Shown piece by piece: positions 30,892 through 41,086 of a DNA stretch of 64,000 nucleotides. The stretch lies in NCBI GenBank assembly GCA_963772635.1, contig CAVYYK010000018.1:1-64000 (forward strand), in the 5' to 3' direction. Numbering within the stretch: the first letter of the stretch is position 1; each line of letters opens with the position of its first letter. Below the pieces are notes generated by a model. The model was given only the letters and a program-made list of their open reading frames with translations. It had not been told where the DNA came from and did not search any database. A program made the translations under genes and the position numbers. Source of the DNA: JAUXFS01 sp963772635 (GTDB lineage: Bacteria > Pseudomonadota > Alphaproteobacteria > Rhodospirillales > Defluviicoccaceae).

Positions 30892-32970
30892 ATGCCCCGC
30901 ACTATTCCACTCGACCGGTACCGCAACATCGGCATCATGGCGCACATCGACGCCGGTAAGACGACGACGACGGAGCGTGTCCTCTATTACACCGGTCGGT
31001 CCTACAAGATCGGCGAGGTCCATGACGGCACCGCCACCATGGACTGGATGGAGCAGGAACAGGAACGGGGCATTACCATTACCTCGGCGGCGACGTCCTG
31101 CAAATGGCGTGACCACGCCATAAATATCATCGACACCCCGGGGCACGTGGACTTCACCATCGAGGTGGAGCGCAGCCTGCGGGTGCTCGACGGGGCTGTC
31201 ACCGTGTTCGACAGCGTCGCCGGCGTCGAGCCCCAGTCCGAGACGGTTTGGCGCCAGGCCGACAAGTACCGCGTTCCGCGGATCTGCTTCGTCAACAAGA
31301 TGGATCGGGTCGGTGCCGACTATTTCCGCTGTGTCCGGATGATTGTTGACCGCCTCGGTGCGAAACCGATCGTCCTCCAGTTGCCGATCGGCGCGGAGGC
31401 CGACTTCGTCGGGGTCGTCGACCTGATCCGGATGCGGGCGATCATCTGGAACGACGAAGCCCTTGGCGCCGAATTCACTGTTGGTGACGTGCCCGCCGAC
31501 TTGGCCGAGCAGGCCAAGGTCTACCGCGAACAACTGGTCGAACTGGCGGTCGAACACGACGAGGCCGCCCTCGAGGCTTACTTGGACGGCACCGAGCCGG
31601 ACGAGGCGACGCTGATCAAATGTATCCGCGCCGGAACGGTCTCGGGAGCCGTGGTGCCGGTGCTCTGTGGATCCGCCTTCAAGAACAAGGGGGTTCAACC
31701 GTTGCTGGACGCGGTCGTCGACTATTTGCCGGCGCCGACCGATGTTCCTCCGATCAAGGGGATCAAGGCCGGGACCGACGAAGAGGTCGTGCGCCGAAGC
31801 TCCGACGACGAGCCGTTCTCCGCGCTCGCGTTCAAGATCATGACCGATCCGTTCGTCGGCACCCTGACGTTTATTCGTGTCTATTCCGGCGTCGTCTCCA
31901 GCGGCGACATGATTCAGAACACCATCAAGGAGAAGTCGGAACGGGTCGGGCGAATGCTGCTGATGCATGCCAACAGCCGGGAAGACGTCAAGGAAGCCCG
32001 CACTGGAGACATTCTCGCGTTGCCCGGCCTTAAGGGCACGACCACCGGCGACACCCTCAGCGATCCCAAGAACAGGGTCATACTCGAGCGGATGGTGTTT
32101 CCGGATCCGGTGATCGAAGTGGCCGTCGAGCCGCGGACCAAGGGTGACCAGGAGAAAATGGGCGTCGCCCTGGCGCGGCTCGCCGCCGAGGATCCCTCGT
32201 TCCGTGTCACATCGGACGCGGAGAGCGGCCAGACGGTGATCAAGGGCATGGGCGAACTGCATCTGGAAATCATCGTCGACCGCATGAAACGGGAATTCAA
32301 GGTCGATGCCAATGTGGGGGCGCCGCAGGTGGCCTATCGCGAGACCATTTCGCGAATCCACAAAATCGACTACACCCACAAGAAGCAGACCGGTGGCGCC
32401 GGACAGTTCGCCCGCATCGTGTTGCTCTTCGAGCCATTGGAACCGGGATCGGGTTTCCAGTTCGAGAGTTCCGTTGTCGGCGGCTCGGTGCCACGGGAGT
32501 ATGTACCGGGCGTGCAAAAGGGACTCGCGGTCGCCAGCCAGACGGGGGTGCTTGCCGGCTTTCCGGTCATCGATTTCAAGGTGTCGTTGATCGACGGCGC
32601 CTCCCACGACGTGGATTCCAGCGTCATGGCATTCGAGATCGCCACCCGGGCGGCCTTCCGCGAGGGTGTCGCCAAGGCGGGGCCGAAGTTGCTGGAGCCG
32701 ATGATGAGGGTCGAAGTGGTGACGCCGGACGAGTATATGGGCGACATCATCGGCGATCTGAACAGCCGCCGGGGTCAGGTGTCCGGCATGGACCAGCGCG
32801 GCAATGCGCGGGTGATTGCCGCCCTGGTGCCGCTGGCGACGATGTTCGGGTACGTCAACACGCTGCGTTCGATGAGTCAGGGCCGCGCCCAGTATTCGAT
32901 GCATTTCGACAAGTATGCGGAAGTGCCGCAGCAAATTTCAGAGGAAGTCCGGCATCGGCTGGTGGGCTGA
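30892..32970 (+). CDS. fusA: Elongation factor G
   Basis: This 692-residue translocase GTPase has the G-motifs AHIDAGKTTTTERVLYYTG, DTPGHVDFTIEVERS and NKMDRVGADY. Domains II-V follow, including GMGELHLEIIVDRMKREFKV and the C-terminal EPMMRVEVVTPDEYMGDIIGDLNSRRG. I chose the ATG at 30892 because it starts the conserved MPRTIPLDRYRNIGIMAHIDAG; an open frame upstream is the overlap with rpsG. Confidence 0.97.
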   Translation: MPRTIPLDRYRNIGIMAHIDAGKTTTTERVLYYTGRSYKIGEVHDGTATMDWMEQEQERGITITSAATSCKWRDHAINIIDTPGHVDFTIEVERSLRVLDGAVTVFDSVAGVEPQSETVWRQADKYRVPRICFVNKMDRVGADYFRCVRMIVDRLGAKPIVLQLPIGAEADFVGVVDLIRMRAIIWNDEALGAEFTVGDVPADLAEQAKVYREQLVELAVEHDEAALEAYLDGTEPDEATLIKCIRAGTVSGAVVPVLCGSAFKNKGVQPLLDAVVDYLPAPTDVPPIKGIKAGTDEEVVRRSSDDEPFSALAFKIMTDPFVGTLTFIRVYSGVVSSGDMIQNTIKEKSERVGRMLLMHANSREDVKEARTGDILALPGLKGTTTGDTLSDPKNRVILERMVFPDPVIEVAVEPRTKGDQEKMGVALARLAAEDPSFRVTSDAESGQTVIKGMGELHLEIIVDRMKREFKVDANVGAPQVAYRETISRIHKIDYTHKKQTGGAGQFARIVLLFEPLEPGSGFQFESSVVGGSVPREYVPGVQKGLAVASQTGVLAGFPVIDFKVSLIDGASHDVDSSVMAFEIATRAAFREGVAKAGPKLLEPMMRVEVVTPDEYMGDIIGDLNSRRGQVSGMDQRGNARVIAALVPLATMFGYVNTLRSMSQGRAQYSMHFDKYAEVPQQISEEVRHRLVG

Positions 32971-33002
32971 CGCAAAACCGAGGTTAACCGGAGCAGGCGA
33001 CG

Positions 33003-34193
<1,191 letters not shown>

Positions 34194-34248
34194 CGGAAAA
34201 GATAGTGCCGGCGGCATCGGGCCGCCGCCGAGGATTCGGGCTTAGGGA

Positions 34249-34557
34249 ATGGAAAACCAAAATATTCGTATCGGCCTAAAGGCGTTCGATCACCGGGTGC
34301 TCGACCAGTCGGCACGCGAGATCGTCAACACCGCCCGGCGCACAGGCGCCGGGGTACGCGGCCCCATTCCTCTGCCAACGAGGATCGAAAGGTTCACCGT
34401 GTTGCGCTCGCCGCATATCGACAAGAAATCTCGCGAGCAATTCGAGATCCGCACCCACAAGCGCGTGTTGGACATCGTTGATCCGACCCCGCAAACCGTC
34501 GATGCGCTGATGAAGCTCGATCTCGCCGCGGGTGTCGACGTCGAGATCAAGCTGTAG
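34249..34557 (+). CDS. rpsJ: 30S ribosomal protein S10
   Basis: The 102-residue uS10 (also NusE) is complete, with the core RGPIPLPTRIERFTVLRSPHIDKKSREQFEIRTHKRVLDI. It is the first gene of the S10 cluster. Only 55 bp separates it from tuf, so no long S10 leader of the enterobacterial type exists here. Confidence 0.97.
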   Translation: MENQNIRIGLKAFDHRVLDQSAREIVNTARRTGAGVRGPIPLPTRIERFTVLRSPHIDKKSREQFEIRTHKRVLDIVDPTPQTVDALMKLDLAAGVDVEIKL

Positions 34558-34570
34558 GGACAACGGTAAA

Positions 34571-35404
34571 ATGCGTACCGGACTGATTGCACAAAAGGTC
34601 GGAATGTCTCGTCTGTTCGAAGACGGTGGCGGACATGTGCCGGTTACCGTGCTGAAAGTCGACAACTGTCAGGTTGTTGCTCAGCGGACCGTCGAGAAGG
34701 ATGGTTACGCCGCCCTGCAGTTGGGTGTGGAAAACGCCAAGGTGAAGAACGTCACCAAACCCATGCGCGGCCACTTCGCCAGGGCGAAGGTGGAGCCGAA
34801 ACGCAGATTGGCGGAGTTCCGAATCAGCGAAGAGGGAATGGTGAACGTCGGTGCGGAATTGTCCGTCGATCATTTTGTCGCGGGCCAATTCGTCGACGTT
34901 ACCGGCACTTCGATCGGCAAAGGATTTGCCGGCGGCATCAAGCGACACGGCTTCTCCGGCCTACGGGCGTCGCACGGCGTTTCCGTCAGTCACCGCAGCC
35001 TCGGTTCCACCGGCCAGTGCCAGGACCCGGGCAAGGTGTTCAAGGGCAAGAAGATGGCCGGTCACATGGGCGATCGGCAGGTTACCGTCCAGAACCTCGA
35101 AGTGGTTCTCACGGACACCGATCGCGGACTGATCATGATCAGGGGCGCTGTTCCCGGCTCCAAGGGGAATTACGTGCTGATCCGTGATGCGGTCAAAAAG
35201 CCGCAACCTGATAACCTGCCCTTCCCCGCGGGGATGCGGCAGATGCCGCCATCGGCGGACGCGCCCGCTGCCGATGAGCCACCGGTGGAAGAAGTGGCCA
35301 TCGATGAGGCGGCGGGCGAGGAGAACGCATCTTCGGCGGAGGAGACCGCCGCCGGGTCTCCCGCCGCGGGCGGATCGGAAGCACCTGCCGGGAGCAAGGA
35401 ATAG
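34571..35404 (+). CDS. rplC: 50S ribosomal protein L3 with acidic C-terminal tail
   Basis: uL3 core (about residues 1-208) with GKGFAGGIKRHGFSGLRASHGVSVSHRSLGSTG and GKVFKGKKMAGHMGDRQVTVQNLEV; it nucleates 50S assembly. The full length of 277 residues exceeds the usual 205-240. The extra C-terminal stretch (about residues 222-277) is a low-complexity Ala/Pro/Glu/Ser tail (PAADEPPVEEVAIDEAAGEE), strongly acidic. I chose the ATG at 34571, matching the conserved MRTGLIAQKVGMSRLF start. Confidence 0.95.
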   Translation: MRTGLIAQKVGMSRLFEDGGGHVPVTVLKVDNCQVVAQRTVEKDGYAALQLGVENAKVKNVTKPMRGHFARAKVEPKRRLAEFRISEEGMVNVGAELSVDHFVAGQFVDVTGTSIGKGFAGGIKRHGFSGLRASHGVSVSHRSLGSTGQCQDPGKVFKGKKMAGHMGDRQVTVQNLEVVLTDTDRGLIMIRGAVPGSKGNYVLIRDAVKKPQPDNLPFPAGMRQMPPSADAPAADEPPVEEVAIDEAAGEENASSAEETAAGSPAAGGSEAPAGSKE

Positions 35405-35410
35405 ACCGCC

Positions 35411-36031
35411 ATGCAGTGGGACGTCGTCAATCTGGAGAACGAGAAGGTCGGCACCGTCGAACTGGCCGACTCCGTGTTCGGCGTCGATGTGCGGCGGGAC
35501 ATCCTGGCGCGCGCCGTGAACTGGCAGCTGGCCAAACGGCGCGCCGGCACGCACAAGGTCAAGACGCGCAGCGAGGTGAGCGGCACCACCAAGAAGCCGT
35601 TTCGCCAGAAGGGAACCGGGCGTGCGCGGCAGGGCTCGATGAAGGGGCCGCACATGCGGGGTGGTGGTATCGTATTCGGCCCGGTACCGCGGGACCATTC
35701 CCACTCTCTGCCGAAGAAGGTGCGCAGACTGGCGTTGAAAGCGGCGTTGTCGGCAAAGCGTGCCGACGGTACCCTGGTGGTTCTGGACAAGGCGGAGCTC
35801 GAGGACGCGAAAACGCGCGTTCTGGCGCAGCGGGCGCTCGCACTGAGTTGGGGCAAGGCGCTGATCATCGATGGTGAAACCGTCGACACCAACTTCGCGC
35901 GCGCGGCACGCAATCTTCCCGGACTCGACCTTCTGCCGAGCCGGGGCGCAAACGTATACGACATCCTGCGCCACGAAACCCTGGTCCTGACCCGGACCGC
36001 AGTCGATAAACTTGTGGAGCGGTTGACATGA
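35411..36031 (+). CDS. rplD: 50S ribosomal protein L4
   Basis: The 206-residue uL4 has the extended loop KKPFRQKGTGRARQGSMKGPHMRGGGIVFGP, which reaches the exit tunnel. In enterobacteria L4 also represses the S10 operon. It overlaps rplW by 4 bp (ATGA), implying coupled translation. Confidence 0.96.
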   Translation: MQWDVVNLENEKVGTVELADSVFGVDVRRDILARAVNWQLAKRRAGTHKVKTRSEVSGTTKKPFRQKGTGRARQGSMKGPHMRGGGIVFGPVPRDHSHSLPKKVRRLALKAALSAKRADGTLVVLDKAELEDAKTRVLAQRALALSWGKALIIDGETVDTNFARAARNLPGLDLLPSRGANVYDILRHETLVLTRTAVDKLVERLT

Positions 36032-36354
36032 GCAAGCCCCGTCCCAAGCGCTCGGTGACCGTCAGCAAGCAGCGCCTGTACGAAGTGGTGCGTCGTCCGG
36101 TGATCACCGAAAAGGCGACGTTCCTCTCGGAGCACAATCAGGTTGCCTTCGTGGTCGCTCCCGACGCCACCAAGCCGGAAATCAAGGCGGCTGTCGAGAG
36201 TCTGTTCAAGGTCAAGGTCAAGGCCGTCAACACCCTTTGCCAAAAGGGAAAGGTCAAGCGTTTTCGCGGTCGTCTCGGCAAACGGCCGGATACCAAAAAG
36301 GCGATGGTCACTCTCGAAGAGGGCCATTCAATCGATATCACCACTGGGGTTTAA
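36028..36354 (+). CDS. rplW: 50S ribosomal protein L23
   Basis: The 108-residue uL23 lies at the tunnel exit and is the docking site for trigger factor and SRP. The core is VVRRPVITEKATFLSEHNQVAFVVAPDATKPEIKAAVE. A short basic N-terminal extension (MSKPRPKRSVTVSKQ) is longer than in E. coli. Confidence 0.96.
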   Translation: MSKPRPKRSVTVSKQRLYEVVRRPVITEKATFLSEHNQVAFVVAPDATKPEIKAAVESLFKVKVKAVNTLCQKGKVKRFRGRLGKRPDTKKAMVTLEEGHSIDITTGV

Positions 36355-36363
36355 CCGGCTGCC

Positions 36364-37194
36364 ATGGCACTGAAGCAACACAAACCGACAACGCCGGGAC
36401 GGCGGGGGCTGGTACTGGTCGATCGCTCGGCCCTCTGGAAGGGGAAGCCGGAAAAGGCGTTGACCGAGGGCCTGCGCAACAAGGGTGGTCGCAACAATAC
36501 CGGCCGCATCACCGCCCGACGTCGCGGCGGCGGTCACAAGCGCCGCTATCGCATCATCGACTTCAAGCGCAACAAATTCGACGTCAGCGCGACCGTCGAG
36601 CGGTTGGAATACGACCCCAACCGCACCGCGTTCATTGCGCTTGTTCGTTACGAAGATGGCGAACTGGCCTATATTCTGGCGCCGCAACGGCTGACGGTCG
36701 GCGATGCCGTCGTCTCCGGGCCCGGCGTCGACATCAGACCCGGCAATGCGTTGCCGCTCCAGAACATTCCGGTCGGCACCATCATCCATAACGTGGAAAT
36801 GAAGAAGGGCAAGGGCGGCCAGATCGCCCGCGCGGCGGGAACATACGCGCAGCTCATCGGCAAGGATCAGGGTTACGCGCAGCTTCGCCTGCATTCCGGT
36901 GAACTGCGGATGGTGCGGGCCGAGTGCATGGCCACCGTCGGCGCCGTTTCCAACCCCGATCAGCAGAACGTCAAGCTCGGCAAGGCAGGGCGGCGGCGTT
37001 GGTTGGGCAAGCGGCCGTCGGTACGTGGTGTTGCGATGAACCCGGTCGACCACCCACACGGCGGCGGCGAAGGGAAGACGTCGGGCGGCCGCCATCCGGT
37101 GACACCCTGGGGCAAGCCGACCAAGGGTAAGCGGACACGCAACAACAAGAAAACCGATACGCTGATCATGCGGCGCCGGCACAGAAAGAAGTAA
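36364..37194 (+). CDS. rplB: 50S ribosomal protein L2
   Basis: This 276-residue uL2 is needed for subunit joining and peptidyl transfer. The motifs RRGGGHKRRYRIIDFKRNK and the C-terminal NPVDHPHGGGEGKTSGGRHPVTPWGKPTKG (with the universally conserved histidine) are intact. Confidence 0.97.
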   Translation: MALKQHKPTTPGRRGLVLVDRSALWKGKPEKALTEGLRNKGGRNNTGRITARRRGGGHKRRYRIIDFKRNKFDVSATVERLEYDPNRTAFIALVRYEDGELAYILAPQRLTVGDAVVSGPGVDIRPGNALPLQNIPVGTIIHNVEMKKGKGGQIARAAGTYAQLIGKDQGYAQLRLHSGELRMVRAECMATVGAVSNPDQQNVKLGKAGRRRWLGKRPSVRGVAMNPVDHPHGGGEGKTSGGRHPVTPWGKPTKGKRTRNNKKTDTLIMRRRHRKK

Positions 37195-37212
37195 CGCAAG
37201 GAGATTGATGGG

Positions 37213-37491
37213 GTGCCCCGTTCCACTTGGAAAGGACCGTTCGTTGACGGCTACCTTCTTAAGAAGGCCGAGAAGTCGCGCGCGTCGAGGCGCAAAGAGG
37301 TCATCAGGACCTGGTCTCGGCGCTCGACCATCCTGCCGCAGTTCGTCGGGCTCACCTTCGGCGTGTATAATGGCCGCAAGTTCGTGCCGGTTCTGGTGAC
37401 CGAAGACATGATCGGCCATAAGTTCGGCGAGTTCTCGCCCACCCGGACCTTTTTTGGTCATGGCGGCGACAAGAAGGCGAGGAGGACCTGA
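37213..37491 (+). CDS. rpsS: 30S ribosomal protein S19
   Basis: The 92-residue uS19 begins at GTG (PRSTWKGPFVDGYLLKKAE) and has the conserved HKFGEFSPTRTFFGHGGDKKARR end. An ATG five bases earlier is out of frame. It is followed by rplV after 2 bp. Confidence 0.96.
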   Translation: MPRSTWKGPFVDGYLLKKAEKSRASRRKEVIRTWSRRSTILPQFVGLTFGVYNGRKFVPVLVTEDMIGHKFGEFSPTRTFFGHGGDKKARRT

Positions 37492-37493
37492 GC

Positions 37494-37874
37494 ATGGGCA
37501 AACGGCCAGCCGAACGCTCGATCGCAGACAACGAAGCGATGGCTTATGCACGCTACTTGCGAACCAGTCCGCAGAAGCTGAACCTGGTGGCCGCAAGCAT
37601 CCGTGGCATGAAGTGTGAAAAGGCGTTGTCGGAACTGCAGTTTTCCCACCGGCGCGTGGCCGGTGAAGTCCGCAAGTTGCTGCAGTCCGCAATCGCCAAC
37701 GCCGAGAACAACCACCAGCTGGACGTCGACCAGCTCTATGTGGCGGAAGCAACCGTCGGAAAATCGGTCGTGATGAAGCGATGGCGGCCGAGGGCGCGCG
37801 GGCGGGTCGGTCAAATCAAGAAGCCGATAAGCAACCTGCGTCTGATACTTCGCGAACGAGAGGAGATCGACTGA
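37494..37874 (+). CDS. rplV: 50S ribosomal protein L22
   Basis: The 126-residue uL22 has the tunnel-constriction hairpin near VVMKRWRPRARGRVGQIKKPISNLRLILRE and the core YARYLRTSPQKLNLVAASIRGM. Its stop codon overlaps the rpsC start by one base (TGATG). Confidence 0.96.
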   Translation: MGKRPAERSIADNEAMAYARYLRTSPQKLNLVAASIRGMKCEKALSELQFSHRRVAGEVRKLLQSAIANAENNHQLDVDQLYVAEATVGKSVVMKRWRPRARGRVGQIKKPISNLRLILREREEID

Positions 37875-38551
37875 TGGGTCAGAAAGTGAGCCCCATCGGG
37901 TTCCGGCTCGGTATTAACAGGACTTGGGATTCGCGGTGGTTTTCCGACAGCAACTACTCGAACCTCCTGCATGAGGACCTGGAAATCAGACGGTTCCTGC
38001 GCAAGCGCTTGGCGCAGGCGGGAGTGTCGCGGATCGTCATCGAGCGGCCGGCGAAGAAGGCGCGGATCACGATCCATACCGCTCGTCCCGGCGTGGTGAT
38101 CGGCAAGAAAGGCGCGGACATCGAGAAGCTGCGACAGGACCTGGCGAAGATCACCAATTCGGACGTGCATCTCAACATCGTCGAGATCCGCAAGCCGGAG
38201 ATCGAAGCCCAACTCGTCGCCGAGAATGTGGCGCAGCAGCTCGAGAGGCGGGTGTCCTCGCGTCGGGCGATGAAGCGGGCGGTACAGTCGGCGATGCGCT
38301 TGGGCGCGCAAGGCATTCGCATCAACTGCGGCGGCCGTCTCGGTGGTGCCGAGATTGCCCGAACCGTGTGGTATCGCGAAGGCCGGGTGCCGTTGCACAC
38401 GTTGCGTGCCCATGTCGATTACGGCACGGCGGTGGCCAAGACGACCTACGGCGTGTGCGGCGTCAAAGTATGGATTTACAAGGGCGACATTCTTGCCCAC
38501 GACCCGATGGCGATGGATAAGCGCGCCATGGAACAGCAGACCGCGCGCTGA
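37874..38551 (+). CDS. rpsC: 30S ribosomal protein S3
   Basis: The 225-residue uS3 lines the mRNA entry channel. MGQKVSPIGFRLGINRTWDSRWF opens it. A KH domain with GXXG loop (VVIGKKGADIEKLR) and the GIRINCGGRLGGAEIARTVWYREGRVPLHTLRA helicase-site region follow. The start is set by the conserved MGQKVSP. Confidence 0.97.
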   Translation: MGQKVSPIGFRLGINRTWDSRWFSDSNYSNLLHEDLEIRRFLRKRLAQAGVSRIVIERPAKKARITIHTARPGVVIGKKGADIEKLRQDLAKITNSDVHLNIVEIRKPEIEAQLVAENVAQQLERRVSSRRAMKRAVQSAMRLGAQGIRINCGGRLGGAEIARTVWYREGRVPLHTLRAHVDYGTAVAKTTYGVCGVKVWIYKGDILAHDPMAMDKRAMEQQTAR

Positions 38552-38588
38552 GCGCGCGGTCAACGAAGGGTGACAGAGGTACCGAATC

Positions 38589-39008
38589 ATGCTCAGTCCG
38601 AAACGCATGAAGCATCGGAAGCAGCACAAGGGCCGGATCCACGGGAAGGCCAAGAGTGGCGCCGAACTCAGCTTTGGGACCTATGGTCTCAAGGCGATGT
38701 CGCCGGATCGGATAACCGCTCGGCAGATCGAAGCGGCTCGCCGCGCGATTACCCGACACATGCGCCGCACCGGTAGGGTCTGGATCCGTGTATTTCCCGA
38801 TGTGCCCGTCAGTTCGAAACCGGCCGAGGTCCGTATGGGCGGCGGCAAGGGTTCGCCCGAATTCTGGGTTTGCCGGGTGAAGCCGGGTCGGATTATGTTC
38901 GAGGTGGATGGGATTCCCAAACTTCTCGCGAAACAGGCTTTGACCCTGGCGGCTGCCAAGCTGCCTCTTCGGACGCGCTTCGTGTCCCGCACCGGCGAGG
39001 AGGAGTGA
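38589..39008 (+). CDS. rplP: 50S ribosomal protein L16
   Basis: The 139-residue uL16 contacts the A-site tRNA elbow. MLSPKRMKHRKQHKGRIHGKA and VRMGGGKGSPEFWVCRVKPGRIMFE are characteristic. rpmC starts 4 bp after it. Confidence 0.97.
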   Translation: MLSPKRMKHRKQHKGRIHGKAKSGAELSFGTYGLKAMSPDRITARQIEAARRAITRHMRRTGRVWIRVFPDVPVSSKPAEVRMGGGKGSPEFWVCRVKPGRIMFEVDGIPKLLAKQALTLAAAKLPLRTRFVSRTGEEE

Positions 39009-39012
39009 CGTC

Positions 39013-39222
39013 ATGAAGGCGGCGGATCTGCGGACGAAGACCGACGACGAGCTTGCTGAACAGCTCGCTCAAATGAAGAAAGAGGCATTCAATCTTCGCT
39101 TTCAGGCGGCGAGCGGTCAGCTCGAGAACAGCGCCCGAAAGCGACTGGTGCGTCGGACGATTGCACGTGTGAAGACCATTTTGGCCGAGCGCCGGCGTCA
39201 CGCCAAGGCGGCGGTGGCTTGA
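39013..39222 (+). CDS. rpmC: 50S ribosomal protein L29
   Basis: The 69-residue uL29 is a two-helix protein near the exit tunnel (MKAADLRTKTDDELAEQLAQMKKEAFNLRFQAASGQLEN). It lies in the conserved rplP-rpmC-rpsQ order. Confidence 0.96.
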   Translation: MKAADLRTKTDDELAEQLAQMKKEAFNLRFQAASGQLENSARKRLVRRTIARVKTILAERRRHAKAAVA

Positions 39223-39234
39223 CGGAGGGAAGCG

Positions 39235-39471
39235 ATGCCGAGGCGAGTCATGCAAGGGGTGGTGGTCAGCGACAAGGCTGACCAGACCATCGTGGTCAAA
39301 GTGGAACGCAGGGTCATGCATCCCTTGTACAAGAAGTTCATACGGCGATCGAAACGGTACCTCGCTCACGACGAGAGCAACGCCGCAAAGGTTGGCGACC
39401 TCGTACGAATTCGCGAGTGCCGTCCGATATCGAAACGCAAGTGCTGGGAAATCATGACGGACAGCGGTTGA
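39235..39471 (+). CDS. rpsQ: 30S ribosomal protein S17
   Basis: The 78-residue uS17 has an OB fold binding the 16S 5' domain (MPRRVMQGVVVSDKADQTIVVKVERRVMHPLYKKFIRRSKRY). It is the last gene of the S10 cluster proper. Confidence 0.96.
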   Translation: MPRRVMQGVVVSDKADQTIVVKVERRVMHPLYKKFIRRSKRYLAHDESNAAKVGDLVRIRECRPISKRKCWEIMTDSG

Positions 39472-39502
39472 GTCCGCCGGCCGATAGGTAGGGAAGACAA
39501 CT

Positions 39503-39871
39503 ATGATCCAAGTGGAATCGAACTTGGACGTCGCCGATAACTCCGGCGCTCGGCGGGTGCAGTGCATCAAGGTGCTAGGCGGCTCGAAGCGCAGGTTCGC
39601 GAGCGTCGGGGATGTGATCGTCGTCACCGTCAAGGATGCGATCCCCCGGGGCCGCGTCAAGAAGGGTGAAGTCCTTCAAGCGGTGGTCGTCCGCACCGCC
39701 AAGGATGTTCGGCGGCAGGACGGATCGGCGATCCGGTTCGACCGCAACGCTGCCGTGCTGATCAACAAACAGGGCGAGCCGATCGGCACCCGCATCTTTG
39801 GTCCGGTGACTCGCGAGCTTCGAGGCAAAGGCTACATGAAGATCGTCTCGCTGGCGCCGGAGGTGTTGTGA
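39503..39871 (+). CDS. rplN: 50S ribosomal protein L14
   Basis: The 122-residue uL14 begins MIQVESNLDVADNSGARRVQCIKVLGGSKRRFA and ends GTRIFGPVTRELRGKGYMKIVSLAPEVL. It is the first gene of the spc cluster. The stop overlaps the rplX start by one base. Confidence 0.97.
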   Translation: MIQVESNLDVADNSGARRVQCIKVLGGSKRRFASVGDVIVVTVKDAIPRGRVKKGEVLQAVVVRTAKDVRRQDGSAIRFDRNAAVLINKQGEPIGTRIFGPVTRELRGKGYMKIVSLAPEVL

Positions 39872-40194
39872 TGGCGGTCAAGCTGAAAATCAAGAAGGGC
39901 GACAGGGTCGTCGTATTGTCCGGCCGGAGCAAGGGTAAGATCGGCGAGGTTCTGAAGGTCATGCCGAAGGAGAACCGCGCGATCGTGCAAGGCGTAAACA
40001 CCGTCAAGCGCCATACCAGGCCGAGCCAGGGAGTCCCGGGCGGCATTGTCGAGAAGGAAGCGCCGATCCACGTTTCCAATATCGCCCACATCGACCCGAC
40101 GAACGACTTGCCGACACGTGTCGGCTACCGGTTTCTTGATGACGGCCGTAAGGTCCGCTTTGCCAAGCGGTCCGGTGAAATGATCGACAAGTGA
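39871..40194 (+). CDS. rplX: 50S ribosomal protein L24
   Basis: The 107-residue uL24 has an N-terminal KOW motif (KLKIKKGDRVVVLSGRSKGKIGEVLKVMPKENRAIVQGVN). It initiates 50S assembly. The ATG at 39871 is preferred over the in-frame GTG at 39868. Confidence 0.96.
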   Translation: MAVKLKIKKGDRVVVLSGRSKGKIGEVLKVMPKENRAIVQGVNTVKRHTRPSQGVPGGIVEKEAPIHVSNIAHIDPTNDLPTRVGYRFLDDGRKVRFAKRSGEMIDK

Positions 40195-40207
40195 GGATAG
40201 ACTGAGC

Positions 40208-40747
40208 ATGGCACGCTTGCGCGATCACTATGAGACCGAAGTGCGGAAGACGCTTCTGGATGAGTTCCACTACCAGAATCCGATGGAAGTGCCGCGGTTG
40301 ACCAAGATTGTTTTGAACATGGGCGTGGGCGAAGGCGTCCAGGATCGGAAGAAGGTCGAGGCCGCCGCTGCCGACATGGCGATCATTGCCGGCCAACGGC
40401 CGGTGATCAACAAGGCCAAGAAGTCGATCGCCGCGTTCAAGCTTCGGGAGGGAATGCCGATCGGCTGCAAGGTGACCCTGCGTCGAGAGCGCATGTACGA
40501 GTTCCTCGACCGGCTGATCAATATCGCAATGCCGTTGATCCGCGACTTTCGCGGGGTTTCGAGCAAGAACTTCGACGGTCGCGGTAACTTCGCGGTGGGG
40601 CTCAAGGAACAGATCGTTTTCCCGGAAATCAGTTACGACAAGGTTGACCAGATCCGCGGTCTCAACATTGTCATTTGTACAACCGCCAGAACGGACGCGG
40701 AAGCGCGGGCCTTGCTCAAGGCGTTCGACATGCCGTTCGCAAACTGA
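40208..40747 (+). CDS. rplE: 50S ribosomal protein L5
   Basis: The 179-residue uL5 binds 5S rRNA in the central protuberance. VPRLTKIVLNMGVGEG, AIAAFKLREGMPIGCKVTLR-type and GRGNFAVGLKEQIVFPEI segments identify it. Confidence 0.97.
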   Translation: MARLRDHYETEVRKTLLDEFHYQNPMEVPRLTKIVLNMGVGEGVQDRKKVEAAAADMAIIAGQRPVINKAKKSIAAFKLREGMPIGCKVTLRRERMYEFLDRLINIAMPLIRDFRGVSSKNFDGRGNFAVGLKEQIVFPEISYDKVDQIRGLNIVICTTARTDAEARALLKAFDMPFAN

Positions 40748-40769
40748 ACGGCCGACGGAGAGATGCTGG

Positions 40770-41075
40770 ATGGCTAAGAAGAGCATGATCGAGAAGAACA
40801 AGAGACGGATGCGTCAGGTGGAGCAGTACGCTGGCCGGCGAGATCGGCTGAAGGCGATGGCCAAGGACTTGTCGCTGACGCCGGAAGAGCGTTTCAACGC
40901 GCGTTTGAAACTGGCCAAATTGCCGCGTAGCGGCTCCCCGGTGCGCGTCAGGCTGCGTTGCGCCCTCACCGGTCGGCCGCGGGGCGTTTATCGGAAATTC
41001 GGGCTCTCTCGGATCGCGCTGAGAGACCTCGCCTCCGCCGGGCAGATCCCTGGCGTCGTCAAGTCTAGCTGGTAG
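40770..41075 (+). CDS. rpsN: 30S ribosomal protein S14, zinc-independent type
   Basis: The 101-residue uS14 is the long form without CxxC zinc pairs (RCALTGRPRGVYRKFGLSRIALRDLASAGQIPGVVKSSW). The start at 40770 gives the conserved MAKKSMIEKN. Confidence 0.96.
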   Translation: MAKKSMIEKNKRRMRQVEQYAGRRDRLKAMAKDLSLTPEERFNARLKLAKLPRSGSPVRVRLRCALTGRPRGVYRKFGLSRIALRDLASAGQIPGVVKSSW

Positions 41076-41086
41076 GAGCGGCGCCC

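Noticed and set aside
30802..32934. A 710-codon frame antisense to fusA
   Set aside because: This is a shadow frame; the plus strand encodes complete EF-G.
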